NCBI RefSeq assembly: GCF_900604385.1
Contig: NZ_LR027382.1
Span: 1,302,001 to 1,366,000, forward strand
From: Alistipes megaguti
GTDB lineage: Bacteria > Bacteroidota > Bacteroidia > Bacteroidales > Rikenellaceae
Length of the DNA: 64,000 nt
Direction of reading: 5' to 3'
Shown one piece after another: positions 33,585-41,411 of the stretch. Numbering within the stretch: position 1 is the stretch's first letter; the number at the start of each line of letters is the position of its first letter. Made by a program: the position numbers and the translations under genes. The notes under the pieces were generated by a model. The model was not told the DNA's origin. It saw only the letters and a program-made list of their open reading frames with translations, and did not search any database.

Positions 33585-34697
33585 ATGGCGAAACCGACCC
33601 TGAAATATCTCCGACCGGTCATTCTGGGAGCCCTGTGGCTGGGTGTTCTCGTCTACATGGTGTGGGCGGGGATCTCGGTGTACCGTGCACGTAGGGTCCG
33701 GCAGGTCCGGAGTCTGGAGATCGAGGTGGTCGACAGTACGTCGCAGGGCTATCTGGTGACGGGCCGGCAGGTGCGGAGCTGGATTGCACAGAGCGGAATC
33801 GGCACGATCGGCACGGCAGTTGGAGAGGTGGATCTGCACGCAATCGAACGGCTGATCGCCCGCAACGGCTTTGTGGAGCGGGTGGTGGCCTACGTCTCCG
33901 ATCCGGGGGTGCTGCACGTGAAGATCTTGCCGCGCGAGCCGCTGCTGCGACTGCTGACCGACGGGATGAACGCCTATGTCACCTCGGCGGGATATGTCTT
34001 TGCGGCACCGCGGGCCTCGTCGCTCTACGTGCCGGTGGTGACGGGCTCCTACAGGCCTCCCTTCCCGACGGATTATGTGGGCGATGTGCGCGATTACCTG
34101 GACAAGCGGTTGCGGCAGTGCGACGAGCGGATTGCCGAACTCGAACGGTCGAAGATCCCGGTTTACCGGCGTGAACAGACCTACGAGAATGAGTATCGGA
34201 TGATTCGTCGCGAACGGCTGAAGCGCCGCTGGTGGAAGGGCGAGAGTGCCGAGGCTTTCGACAAACGCGTCGAACAGCTGCGGGAGAAGAAGGCGCAGGC
34301 GCGTCGGACGTGGCGTTACCGCACGCGGGTGATTCGCGACGAGCTCGAACGGATCGACCGCCAGCAGGAGGCCGAGCTCCGCAAACAAAAAAAGTTGGAG
34401 AAAAGCTACGAAGATTTCATGAAACTCCTTACCTTTGTGGAGACTGTCGAAGAGGATGATTTCTGGAGGTCGGAGGTGGTGCAGATAGCCGCTTATACGA
34501 CCCCCAGCGGAGCATTGGAGGTAGAGCTGACCCCGCGCAGCGGCAACTATACGATCCTTTTCGGTCGGTTGGAGGAGGTGGACCGCAAGTTCGACAAACT
34601 GTTGCGCTTTTACCGCAACGGTCTTTCGACGCTGGGCTGGGACACCTACCGGGTGATCGACATCCGATACGACAATCAGGTAGTCTGCAAAAAGTAA
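33585..34697 (+). CDS. ftsQ: Cell division protein FtsQ with large charged insertion
   Basis: A 370-residue bitopic division protein. Membrane helix at about 10-31, POTRA-like region about 40-120 (VDLHAIERLIARNGFVERV, VLHVKILPREPLLRL), then a beta domain whose first half reads LYVPVVTG (147-154) and second half resumes at FMKLLTFVETVEEDDFW (278 onward) through GNYTILFG. Between them, about 168-275, is a stretch very rich in Arg, Lys and Glu that looks helical or coiled-coil. Typical FtsQ proteins lack this and are 240-290 residues. Identity rests on fold pattern and on position between murC and ftsA. Confidence 0.88.
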   Translation: MAKPTLKYLRPVILGALWLGVLVYMVWAGISVYRARRVRQVRSLEIEVVDSTSQGYLVTGRQVRSWIAQSGIGTIGTAVGEVDLHAIERLIARNGFVERVVAYVSDPGVLHVKILPREPLLRLLTDGMNAYVTSAGYVFAAPRASSLYVPVVTGSYRPPFPTDYVGDVRDYLDKRLRQCDERIAELERSKIPVYRREQTYENEYRMIRRERLKRRWWKGESAEAFDKRVEQLREKKAQARRTWRYRTRVIRDELERIDRQQEAELRKQKKLEKSYEDFMKLLTFVETVEEDDFWRSEVVQIAAYTTPSGALEVELTPRSGNYTILFGRLEEVDRKFDKLLRFYRNGLSTLGWDTYRVIDIRYDNQVVCKK

Positions 34698-34711
34698 AGG
34701 AACAATATACC

Positions 34712-36229
34712 GTGGAAAGAAAAAATTATACCGTAGCGATCGATCTGGGGTGCTCGTCGGTGAAGGTAGCCGTCGGGGAGCGGACTCCGGAGGGCTTGCT
34801 CGATGTGGCGTGTGTCGTTACGAAGCCCGTGAAGGAGGGCGTTCATGCGGGCCTGATCGAGAACATCGAACTGGTGAGTCAGGCTATCCGGTCGGCGGTT
34901 TCGGAGGTCGAAGAGCAGTTCGGCATCCGCATCACGGAGGCTTATGCGGGGATCTCCGGTGAGTTCGTGCGCTGTGCCCGCCACACGGACCACGTCTTTG
35001 TCTACGATCCTCAGAACGGCGTCAACCAGAAGGATGTCGACGCCCTGTTTGACCGGATGCGCAACGTCCAGGCGCCCGATGACGAGACGATCATGGAGCG
35101 TGTCCCCCAGAACTACGTGGTCGACGACAGCCAGGAGGTGCATAACCCCGTGGGGTCGTTCGGCAAGAAACTCGGCTCGACATTCAACTTCATTCTCTGC
35201 CAGAAGACGCCGATACAGCGTCTCGACATGGCTCTGAAACGTCTCGGCATCCGGATGCTGGGGGTGGTCTCCGATGCGATGGCCACGCCCGAGGCCGTGC
35301 TGCTCCCCGATGAGAAGGAGGAGGGGGCTGCGGTGGTCAACGTCGGCGCCGGTGTGACCGACGTGACGGTCTACTACCGCAACGTGATCCGCTACATAGC
35401 CTCGATCCCGATGGGCGCCTCGGCCATCAACAGCGACATCCGCACGATGAGCGTGCCCGAGAAGCTGGTCGAAAGCCTCAAACTCAAATATGGTTCGGCA
35501 GTGGCCGAACTGGCCCCCGAGGACAAACTCGTCCGCGTCAACGGACGTACGCCCCGCGAGGCAAAGGACATCCTGTTGCGGAACCTGGCCACGGTGATCG
35601 AGGCCCGGGCCACGGATATCGTGGAGTTCGTGCAGCAGGAGATCAAGGATTCGGGTTTTGCCGACAAACTGGTCTACGGCATTGTGCTGACGGGCGGCTC
35701 GGCCAAACTCAAACATCTCGACGAGCTCTTTCGCCGCATAACGGGCATGGATGTCCGTGTTGCGCTCCCCGAAGAGGGGATCACCGGGACGTCGAAGGCC
35801 AAGGTGGCCGATCCGGCTCTTTCGACGGTGGTCGGCATCCTGCTTCACGGCGCTGAGTTGGGCGGTTGTATGGTCATCGAGAATCCGGTGGCCCCGGCCG
35901 CCACGACGCAGAGCGCTGCTTCGACAGCAGCTGCTCCGGGGATGAATATTCCCAATCCGGTGCGGCCTTCAGGCATGCGTCAGCCCTATACGCCGACGCC
36001 TCCGGCCCCGGAGAGCTTCCGCCACGTGTCGCCGCGCCAGCCACAGCCGACTCCTGCGGCCGTTGCTCCCGAACCGGCCGAATCGGAGCCGGTAGCTCCC
36101 GCCGAGGAGCCGCAGGAGGAGAAGCATCAGCCCGAAACCCGCCGCAAACGTGACTGGCGCTCGATCTTCCAGAATACCTTCGACAAGATCAACAAGAGCT
36201 TCTCGGCCGCCGAGGACGAGGAAATCTGA
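34712..36229 (+). CDS. ftsA: Cell division protein FtsA
   Basis: A 505-residue actin-like ATPase that tethers FtsZ to the membrane. AIDLGCSSVKVAVG (phosphate 1), the 1C region near 85-165, phosphate 2 VVNVGAGVTDVTVY near 210 and LTGGSAKLKHLDELF near 330 are clear. After about 385 a Pro/Ala/Glu-rich linker of roughly 90 residues leads to a C-terminal basic and amphipathic segment (RRKRDWRSIFQNTFDKINKS), the expected membrane-targeting helix. The start is GTG at 34712. It is longer than E. coli FtsA (420) because of the linker. Confidence 0.95.
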   Translation: MERKNYTVAIDLGCSSVKVAVGERTPEGLLDVACVVTKPVKEGVHAGLIENIELVSQAIRSAVSEVEEQFGIRITEAYAGISGEFVRCARHTDHVFVYDPQNGVNQKDVDALFDRMRNVQAPDDETIMERVPQNYVVDDSQEVHNPVGSFGKKLGSTFNFILCQKTPIQRLDMALKRLGIRMLGVVSDAMATPEAVLLPDEKEEGAAVVNVGAGVTDVTVYYRNVIRYIASIPMGASAINSDIRTMSVPEKLVESLKLKYGSAVAELAPEDKLVRVNGRTPREAKDILLRNLATVIEARATDIVEFVQQEIKDSGFADKLVYGIVLTGGSAKLKHLDELFRRITGMDVRVALPEEGITGTSKAKVADPALSTVVGILLHGAELGGCMVIENPVAPAATTQSAASTAAAPGMNIPNPVRPSGMRQPYTPTPPAPESFRHVSPRQPQPTPAAVAPEPAESEPVAPAEEPQEEKHQPETRRKRDWRSIFQNTFDKINKSFSAAEDEEI

Positions 36230-36240
36230 TCGAGGGGGGC

Positions 36241-36396
36241 GAAGAAGGGGCCGCCGAGGGGCATCTGAGTAGGAGGGGCCGCCGAGGGGTATCTGAGAAG
36301 AAGGGGCCGCCGAGGGGTATCTGAGAAGAAGGGCCGCCGAGAGGCATCTGAGAAGAAGGGGCCGCCGAGGGGTATCTGAGAAGGAGGGGCCGCCGG
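36241..36396. repeat. 28-bp minisatellite between ftsA and ftsZ
   Basis: Six head-to-tail units, the core being GGGGCCGCCGAGGGG followed by YATCTGAG. Unit bounds are 36241-36266, 36267-36294, 36295-36322, 36323-36349, 36350-36377 and a partial from 36378. Most are 28 bp, one is 27, and units differ at one to three bases. They fill most of the 325-bp spacer. There are no spacers between units, so it is not CRISPR. No promoter consensus was seen between it and ftsZ. Confidence 0.9.
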
Positions 36397-36554
36397 AGAA
36401 TGCGGGTGCCGAGAAGGGACCGCCGAAGCCGGGGACGGACTGTGATGGCGGACAGTGAGAGCAGGAAAAGATATGGAGTGTGGGTTTTGGGAGGCCGGTT
36501 TGCCGAAGACCCCGACCCGCCTCGAATGGAGACGATAAAAAAGAGAATTCAGAT

Positions 36555-37889
36555 ATGACAGACGAATTGATGTCGGAAATCAAGGTTCCGCGTACCGATG
36601 GATCGATTATCATGGTGGTCGGCGTGGGCGGAGCCGGAGGCAATGCCGTGAATCACATGTGGAACCTCGGAATCCGGGGCGTCACCTTCATGGTGTGCAA
36701 TACCGACCAGCAGGCGCTGGACAAGAGCCCCGTGGAGAAGAAGATCCGCCTGGGGTCCGAGGGCCTTGGAGCGGGCAACGATCCCGAAAACGGACGCCGT
36801 GCGGCCGTCGAGACACTCCCCGAGATCCGGCAGGCACTTGAGGAGGCCGGCACCAAGATGCTCTTCATCACGGCCGGCATGGGCGGCGGAACCGGTACGG
36901 GTGCCTCGCCCGTGATTGCGAAACTTGCCAAGGAGATGGGGCTTCTGACGGTGGCCATCGTCACCTCGCCGCTGGCTGTCGAGGGTAAGATCCGTTACGA
37001 ACAGGCCTTCCGCGGTATCGACGAACTGCGCGGTACGACCGATTCGCTGCTGATTATCAACAACGAAAATATTCTGGAGATCTACGGACGCCTCTCGCTC
37101 AAGCAGGCTTTCGGAAAGGCCGATGACATTCTGGCTTCGGCGGCCAAGGGCATTGCCGAGATCATCACCGTGGAGAGCGATCTGGTGAATGTCGACTTTG
37201 CCGATGTCTCGAAGGTGATGCGCGACAGCGGCCGGGCCCACATGGCCGTTGCCACGGCCGAGGGCGACAATCGTGCCGAGGCGGTTGCCGAGGCTTCACT
37301 GCGCTCGCCGCTGCTGGACCACAATCTGATCTCCGGAGCCAAGAATATCCTGCTGAACATCTCGGTGTCGAATGCCGACAGCCTGATGTACGAGGAGGTG
37401 GTCAAGATTCTGGAGTACATCCAGTCGCATGCCAGCGTGCAGGACGAACAGGGGGTCATCCACAATGCCAACATCATCTGGGGTACGAGCGAGAAGCCGC
37501 AGCTGGGCAATGCCATTGAGCTGGTGGTGGTCGCCACGGGATTCGACGGCGACGAGGAGGCCCATGGCATGAAGCCCATTATCCCGGCGCAGCGTACGGC
37601 AGAACAGACGACGCCGAAGCCCGAGCAGGCCTCCGTACCTCCGGTGCTGGAGCCGATCAAGCCGGCGGCGCCTAAACCGGCTGTTCGTCAGCCCGAGCAG
37701 GTGATGCTGGGTGCGAAATCCTCCCGTTATGGAGATATCGATGCGTTGCTGGCCAAACCGGCCTACCAGACGCGCAATTCGAAGTTCATCGTCCAGATGC
37801 CCGGCGGGCGCAAGGAGGTGATCAAGGAGGAGACCCCCGCAAAAAATACGCAGCGTGAAGAGCCGAAGGGTGGATCGCTGTTTGATTAA
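36555..37889 (+). CDS. ftsZ: Cell division protein FtsZ
   Basis: A 444-residue tubulin-like GTPase that forms the division ring. N-terminal VVGVGGAGGNAVNHM, tubulin signature GGGTGTGASPV near residue 117, and NFADV-like NVDFADVSKVM near 220. A Pro/Lys-rich linker (about 335-395) leads to YGDIDALLAKPAY, which resembles the conserved C-terminal peptide that binds FtsA, though about 40 residues follow it. ATG 36555 is preferred over an in-frame upstream ATG at 36480 with a Pro/Arg-rich stretch. Confidence 0.96.
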   Translation: MTDELMSEIKVPRTDGSIIMVVGVGGAGGNAVNHMWNLGIRGVTFMVCNTDQQALDKSPVEKKIRLGSEGLGAGNDPENGRRAAVETLPEIRQALEEAGTKMLFITAGMGGGTGTGASPVIAKLAKEMGLLTVAIVTSPLAVEGKIRYEQAFRGIDELRGTTDSLLIINNENILEIYGRLSLKQAFGKADDILASAAKGIAEIITVESDLVNVDFADVSKVMRDSGRAHMAVATAEGDNRAEAVAEASLRSPLLDHNLISGAKNILLNISVSNADSLMYEEVVKILEYIQSHASVQDEQGVIHNANIIWGTSEKPQLGNAIELVVVATGFDGDEEAHGMKPIIPAQRTAEQTTPKPEQASVPPVLEPIKPAAPKPAVRQPEQVMLGAKSSRYGDIDALLAKPAYQTRNSKFIVQMPGGRKEVIKEETPAKNTQREEPKGGSLFD

Positions 37890-37905
37890 CCAATAGCCGG
37901 AAAAC

Positions 37906-39189
37906 TTGGAAGAAGCCGCTTATTCCTGGATCGCCTTTCACGGGTTTACGCCTCATGTCGTCGTACTGTGTGCGGTGACACTCTTCTTGTTGAGTATTTC
38001 GGCGCTGGTATCCGGCTCCGAAACCTCGTTCTTCTCGCTTTCGCACAACGATATCCGCCAGTTTCAGAAGAGTCGCAGCCCCCGGGCCGCGGCTGTCCTG
38101 CGCATGCTCTCGGATGTCGATCTGCTGCTGGCCACGATTCTGGTGGTCAACAACCTGGTCAATATCTGCATTGTCATCCTCACGGCAGGGATCATCGATT
38201 CGCTGTTCACCTTCCTGCGTTTCGAATTCCTCTTCAAGACGGTGCTGGTCACCTTCCTGCTGCTGTTGTTCGGCGAGATTCTTCCGAAGGTGCTGGCGCA
38301 GACCATGCCCGTGCGTTTCGCCCTCATGGTGGCCCGTCCGCTGTCGGTCCTGCGGTGGATCTTCTACCCGCTCTCCTACCTGCTGGTCCATGCCAGCAGC
38401 CGCATCAGCGAGAAGGCCGCCCACAAGAGCGAGATTTCGCTCGACGAGCTGGCCGACGCCGTGGACATGACCCAGAGCTCGAGCCCCGAGGAGCACGAGA
38501 TGCTCTCGGGCATCGTCAACTTTGTCAACACCGAGGTGCAGGAGATCATGAAGCCGCGCGTCGACATGACGGCTCTCGACATCACGGACGACTACGAACA
38601 TGTGAAGCATACGATCATCGAGTCGGGCTTCTCGCGCATTCCGGTCTACGAGGAGGATATGGACAACATCCGCGGAACCCTCTACGTGAAGGATCTGCTC
38701 CCCTATATCAACAACGGGAAGGATTTTGCCTGGCAGCAGCTGATGCGCAAACCCTACTTTGTCCCCGAGCATAAGAAGATCAACGATCTGCTGGCCGATT
38801 TCCAGACGAACAAGGTGCACATGGCCATTGTGGTTGACGAGTACGGTTCGACGCTGGGGCTGGTTTCGCTTGAAGACATCATCGAGGAGATCGTCGGGGA
38901 GATTTCGGACGAAAGCGACAACGAAGAGACCTTCTATACGCGTCTCGATGCCAAGACCTACCTCTTCGAGGGCAAGACCCATCTGGGCGACTTCGAGCGG
39001 ATCCTCGAACTCGACGAGGATACCTTCGCCGACGTGAAGGGCGAGGCCGATACCCTGGCCGGTCTGATGCTCGAACTCAATCGGGACTTCCCGCGCAAGG
39101 GGGATACCTTCCTCTCACATGGTATCCGCTTCACGGTTCAGGAGATGGAGGGGCATCGGATCGACAAAATCCGCGTCGATCTTCCATGA
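37906..39189 (+). CDS. gldE: GldE-type CNNM/CBS-pair membrane protein
   Basis: A 427-residue hemolysin/CorC-like protein. DUF21/CNNM membrane domain with three or four helices (about 15-165, containing LVSGSETSFFSLS and LFGEILPKVLAQTMP), a CBS pair (about 205-335, with VPEHKKINDLLADF and VVDEYGSTLGLVSLEDIIEEIVGEI) and a CorC_HlyC domain at the C-terminus. In gliding Bacteroidota GldE supports GldJ and type IX secretion; other members may handle Mg2+ or other cations. The start appears to be TTG at 37906, since the first ATG comes after two membrane helices. It overlaps the next gene as ATGA. Confidence 0.82.
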   Translation: MEEAAYSWIAFHGFTPHVVVLCAVTLFLLSISALVSGSETSFFSLSHNDIRQFQKSRSPRAAAVLRMLSDVDLLLATILVVNNLVNICIVILTAGIIDSLFTFLRFEFLFKTVLVTFLLLLFGEILPKVLAQTMPVRFALMVARPLSVLRWIFYPLSYLLVHASSRISEKAAHKSEISLDELADAVDMTQSSSPEEHEMLSGIVNFVNTEVQEIMKPRVDMTALDITDDYEHVKHTIIESGFSRIPVYEEDMDNIRGTLYVKDLLPYINNGKDFAWQQLMRKPYFVPEHKKINDLLADFQTNKVHMAIVVDEYGSTLGLVSLEDIIEEIVGEISDESDNEETFYTRLDAKTYLFEGKTHLGDFERILELDEDTFADVKGEADTLAGLMLELNRDFPRKGDTFLSHGIRFTVQEMEGHRIDKIRVDLP

Positions 39190-39752
39190 TACCCCGTCTG
39201 ATCATCGAACGGCCGATGACACCCGACGAAACGGCCGCATGGACCACTCCCGGGGAGCAGGTCCGTGCTGCCACGTTCCGCAACGAACGCCGCCGCAGCG
39301 AATACCTCACCTGGCGGACCCTGGTAAGACGCGAGCTGGGACGGGATGTCCGGATTGCGTATAACGACCTGGGAGCCCCGATTCTTCCCGACGGGGAGGC
39401 CTTCGTTTCGGTCTCGCACTGCGACGGACGGGTGGCTGTCTGCCTCTCCCAACATCCTTGTGCCATTGATATCGAACCGTCCGGCCGGGATTTCTCCCGT
39501 GTGGCCGACCGTTATATGACGTCGGCCGAGCGCTGTCTGTCAACGGATCCGTTGTGGCCGGGCTATGTATGGTGTGCCAAGGAGACTCTCTACAAACTGG
39601 CCGGTCGGAGCGGGCTCGATTTCCGCGAGGATCTCCATATCGAAGCGGCCGATCTGGCCGGTGGCCGGCTGGTCGGGCGTATTGGTTCCGGTATGCCGGT
39701 GACGCTCTCCTCGGCCTGTTCCGACGGTTTTCTGGTGGTCTCTTTTTGTTGA
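39186..39752 (+). CDS. 4'-phosphopantetheinyl transferase superfamily protein
   Basis: A 188-residue Sfp/AcpT-type transferase that moves phosphopantetheine from CoA onto a carrier protein serine. FVSVSHCDGRVAV, the Mg site AIDIEP and the WCAKETLYKLAG helix are the family marks. Coupling to gldE by an ATGA overlap is a pairing also seen in other Bacteroidota. No acyl carrier protein lies in the window, so the target is unknown. Confidence 0.88.
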   Translation: MIPRLIIERPMTPDETAAWTTPGEQVRAATFRNERRRSEYLTWRTLVRRELGRDVRIAYNDLGAPILPDGEAFVSVSHCDGRVAVCLSQHPCAIDIEPSGRDFSRVADRYMTSAERCLSTDPLWPGYVWCAKETLYKLAGRSGLDFREDLHIEAADLAGGRLVGRIGSGMPVTLSSACSDGFLVVSFC

Positions 39753-39926
39753 GAGGCTCTTCTTGGAATTTTATCCGAACGTTGGACTGCCCCCGTTTCT
39801 TCTCTGGGTATAGTGTAATCTATTGTAATACAGTATGTTGCTCGGATGTATCCCTTGTGTGTGCAGCCGACATTCAGGGTGTTCTTCAAAAAATTTATAT
39901 ATTTCGTAAAAAATCTTAATAAAATA

Positions 39927-39958
39927 TTTGCAAGTTTGCTTCCGTCGCATTACCTTTG
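39927..39958 (+). promoter_or_regulatory. Promoter of the small peptide unit
   Basis: TTTG (39927-39930), a 20-bp spacer and TACCTTTG (39951-39958), full consensus. The flanking 39753-40008 is strikingly A/T-rich compared with neighbouring genes and holds nothing else recognisable. Confidence 0.8.
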
Positions 39959-40008
39959 CCGTCGCTTTAATGATAAAATATTTTAATAATTATTTAAAAT
40001 TATTTACT

Positions 40009-40086
40009 ATGAAGGCAAAACTTGGTGAGTGGTTACGTACTGCTCTGATTATGTTGGGAGAGAGCATCAAGTATCGTGAGATGTAA
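40009..40086 (+). CDS. Small peptide of unknown function (25 aa)
   Basis: A 25-codon reading frame starting MKAKLGEWLRTALIM and ending YREM, then TAA. A full promoter lies upstream, an A/T-rich leader of about 45 nt precedes the ATG as is common for well-expressed Bacteroidota genes, and a strong hairpin follows. The peptide is predicted amphipathic helical, with Leu, Trp and Ile alternating with Lys, Arg and Glu. A second in-frame ATG at 39970 would give 38 residues, but it is almost at the transcript start. I do not recognise a family. It could be a functional small protein, a leader peptide, or part of a small RNA; being translated is inference. Confidence 0.5.
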   Translation: MKAKLGEWLRTALIMLGESIKYREM

Positions 40087-40125
40087 ATCTCCCTTTAACA
40101 ACGACTTAAATTTAAAACTTCAATA

Positions 40126-40171
40126 AAAAGGGAAGCGCCCGACTCACCATGGAGTCGGGCGCTTCCCTTTT
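40126..40171 (-). terminator. Bidirectional terminator
   Basis: A perfect 20-bp stem (40126-40145 with 40152-40171) and 6-nt loop. T-runs on the minus strand make it a strong terminator for the C1 peptidase gene; four T residues on the plus strand let it close the small peptide unit as well. Confidence 0.9.
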
Positions 40172-40191
40172 GGGGAGATCGGTTGGTGGGT

Positions 40192-41385
40192 TTACCAGCC
40201 GAGTTTCTTGCGGATCTCCTTGGGAACGGCGTTGCGGTTGACCATGATCGAGGTGGTCTTGTAGGCGACGAACGGACGCGAGAAGTACCAGAAACCGTCG
40301 TAGGGCGGTACGACGTTCCACGAATTCTGAACCTTGTAGTATCGGTTCCCGATCTGATCCGTGGCCGTGCCGACGATCACCATGCCGTGGTCGTCCGTGG
40401 TTTCGTAGTTGTCGAAGGCCTCCTGGCGCATCTGCTGGTCGATCGTGCGCTCCTTGCCGGGTTTGTCGAAGCTATAGAGGGCAGCCTCCTTCTCACGGTC
40501 TGTGAGTTTGCCCCATTTCTCGGCCTCCGTGCCGCTCATCCCTTCGAGACTGGCCTCGGGGATGATGCCGATGCCCTTCGTACGGCTGAATCCCTTTTCG
40601 CTGACGTCCGTGCCCCAGGCTACCGTATAGCCGTTTTCGAGGGCATGGTCGATGGTCTGCATCATCTCGTCGAGCGGCAGGTTCCAGACCGAAGCCCACA
40701 TCCAGTTGTCGGGCACCTCGATCATGAAGGGCTCGTAGAAGGGGTGGTGCGTGAAGGAGGAGAGATCGACATAGTCGTCCATGCGGATCGGAAGCGATTC
40801 GGCAAACGTCTGCGGGGTATACTCCTTGCCCTGGTAGGTGAAACGCTCGGGCAGGGGACCGAAGTATTCGTCGAGAATGGCGTTGAAACCGCGTTTCCAG
40901 GCCGTGGAGAGGGGCTTCTTCTCGCCTGAAGCCTCGATGACGGCATCGAGATAAGCCTTCAGTACGGCCGAAATCTCATGGAAGTCGGGCTTCTCCGTAC
41001 CGTAGTTCAATCCGGGATAGACCTCGAAGGGGACGATTCCGTGGCGTTTGATTCCCTCGGTCACATCGTGCGAGGCGCCGCCTTCGGCGAAGTTGAGCTT
41101 CCCGTGCAGGCGGACGTATTTCTCGCCCTTGTCCATGAATGAGTGGCGGACGATCCACATCTCCGAGAGGTGCATCTCGGGACCTCCGGCGCGGAGGATC
41201 TCGCTCTCGAGCATCGTCATCGTCGAATAGCACCAGCAGGTGCCGCTGCGGCTCTGGTCCTTGACCGGCGTCGTGCGGAGGATCTTGCCTTCGGTGAAGC
41301 GGTACCCTTGGGTCGAATCGGGTGTCTGGGCTGCGGCTCCGAGTGCGAGGCAGAGTGCGAGAGCCGTCGTAAGCAGGTTTTTCAT
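40192..41385 (-). CDS. Exported C1-type cysteine peptidase (aminopeptidase C/bleomycin hydrolase-like)
   Basis: A 397-residue papain-fold peptidase with a signal peptide (about 1-20). Catalytic residues: oxyanion Gln44 and Cys50 in VKDQSRSGTCWCYST, His in TTDDHGMVIVGTA, and Asn in VQNSWN near the C-terminus. It resembles the C1B group, usually cytoplasmic hexamers, but many Bacteroidota encode secreted copies that trim peptides. ATG 41385 is chosen because it starts the signal sequence; an upstream in-frame ATG does not. It lies 26 nt after topA with no separate promoter seen. Confidence 0.87.
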   Translation of the reverse strand: MKNLLTTALALCLALGAAAQTPDSTQGYRFTEGKILRTTPVKDQSRSGTCWCYSTMTMLESEILRAGGPEMHLSEMWIVRHSFMDKGEKYVRLHGKLNFAEGGASHDVTEGIKRHGIVPFEVYPGLNYGTEKPDFHEISAVLKAYLDAVIEASGEKKPLSTAWKRGFNAILDEYFGPLPERFTYQGKEYTPQTFAESLPIRMDDYVDLSSFTHHPFYEPFMIEVPDNWMWASVWNLPLDEMMQTIDHALENGYTVAWGTDVSEKGFSRTKGIGIIPEASLEGMSGTEAEKWGKLTDREKEAALYSFDKPGKERTIDQQMRQEAFDNYETTDDHGMVIVGTATDQIGNRYYKVQNSWNVVPPYDGFWYFSRPFVAYKTTSIMVNRNAVPKEIRKKLGW

Positions 41386-41411
41386 CGTATCCTTGAGGTT
41401 TTTGGTGTGAT

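Noticed and set aside
36241..36396. CRISPR array
   Set aside because: Units are contiguous without unique spacers, and no cas gene is near.
39970..40086. 38-residue version of the small peptide from the upstream in-frame ATG
   Set aside because: That ATG lies about 5 nt after the likely transcript start and the extra codons are extremely A/T-rich; 40009 has a normal leader. Not excluded.
39960..40171. 6S RNA, tmRNA or RNase P RNA
   Set aside because: Too short for tmRNA or RNase P, and no long double-stranded rod with a central bubble as in 6S RNA could be drawn.
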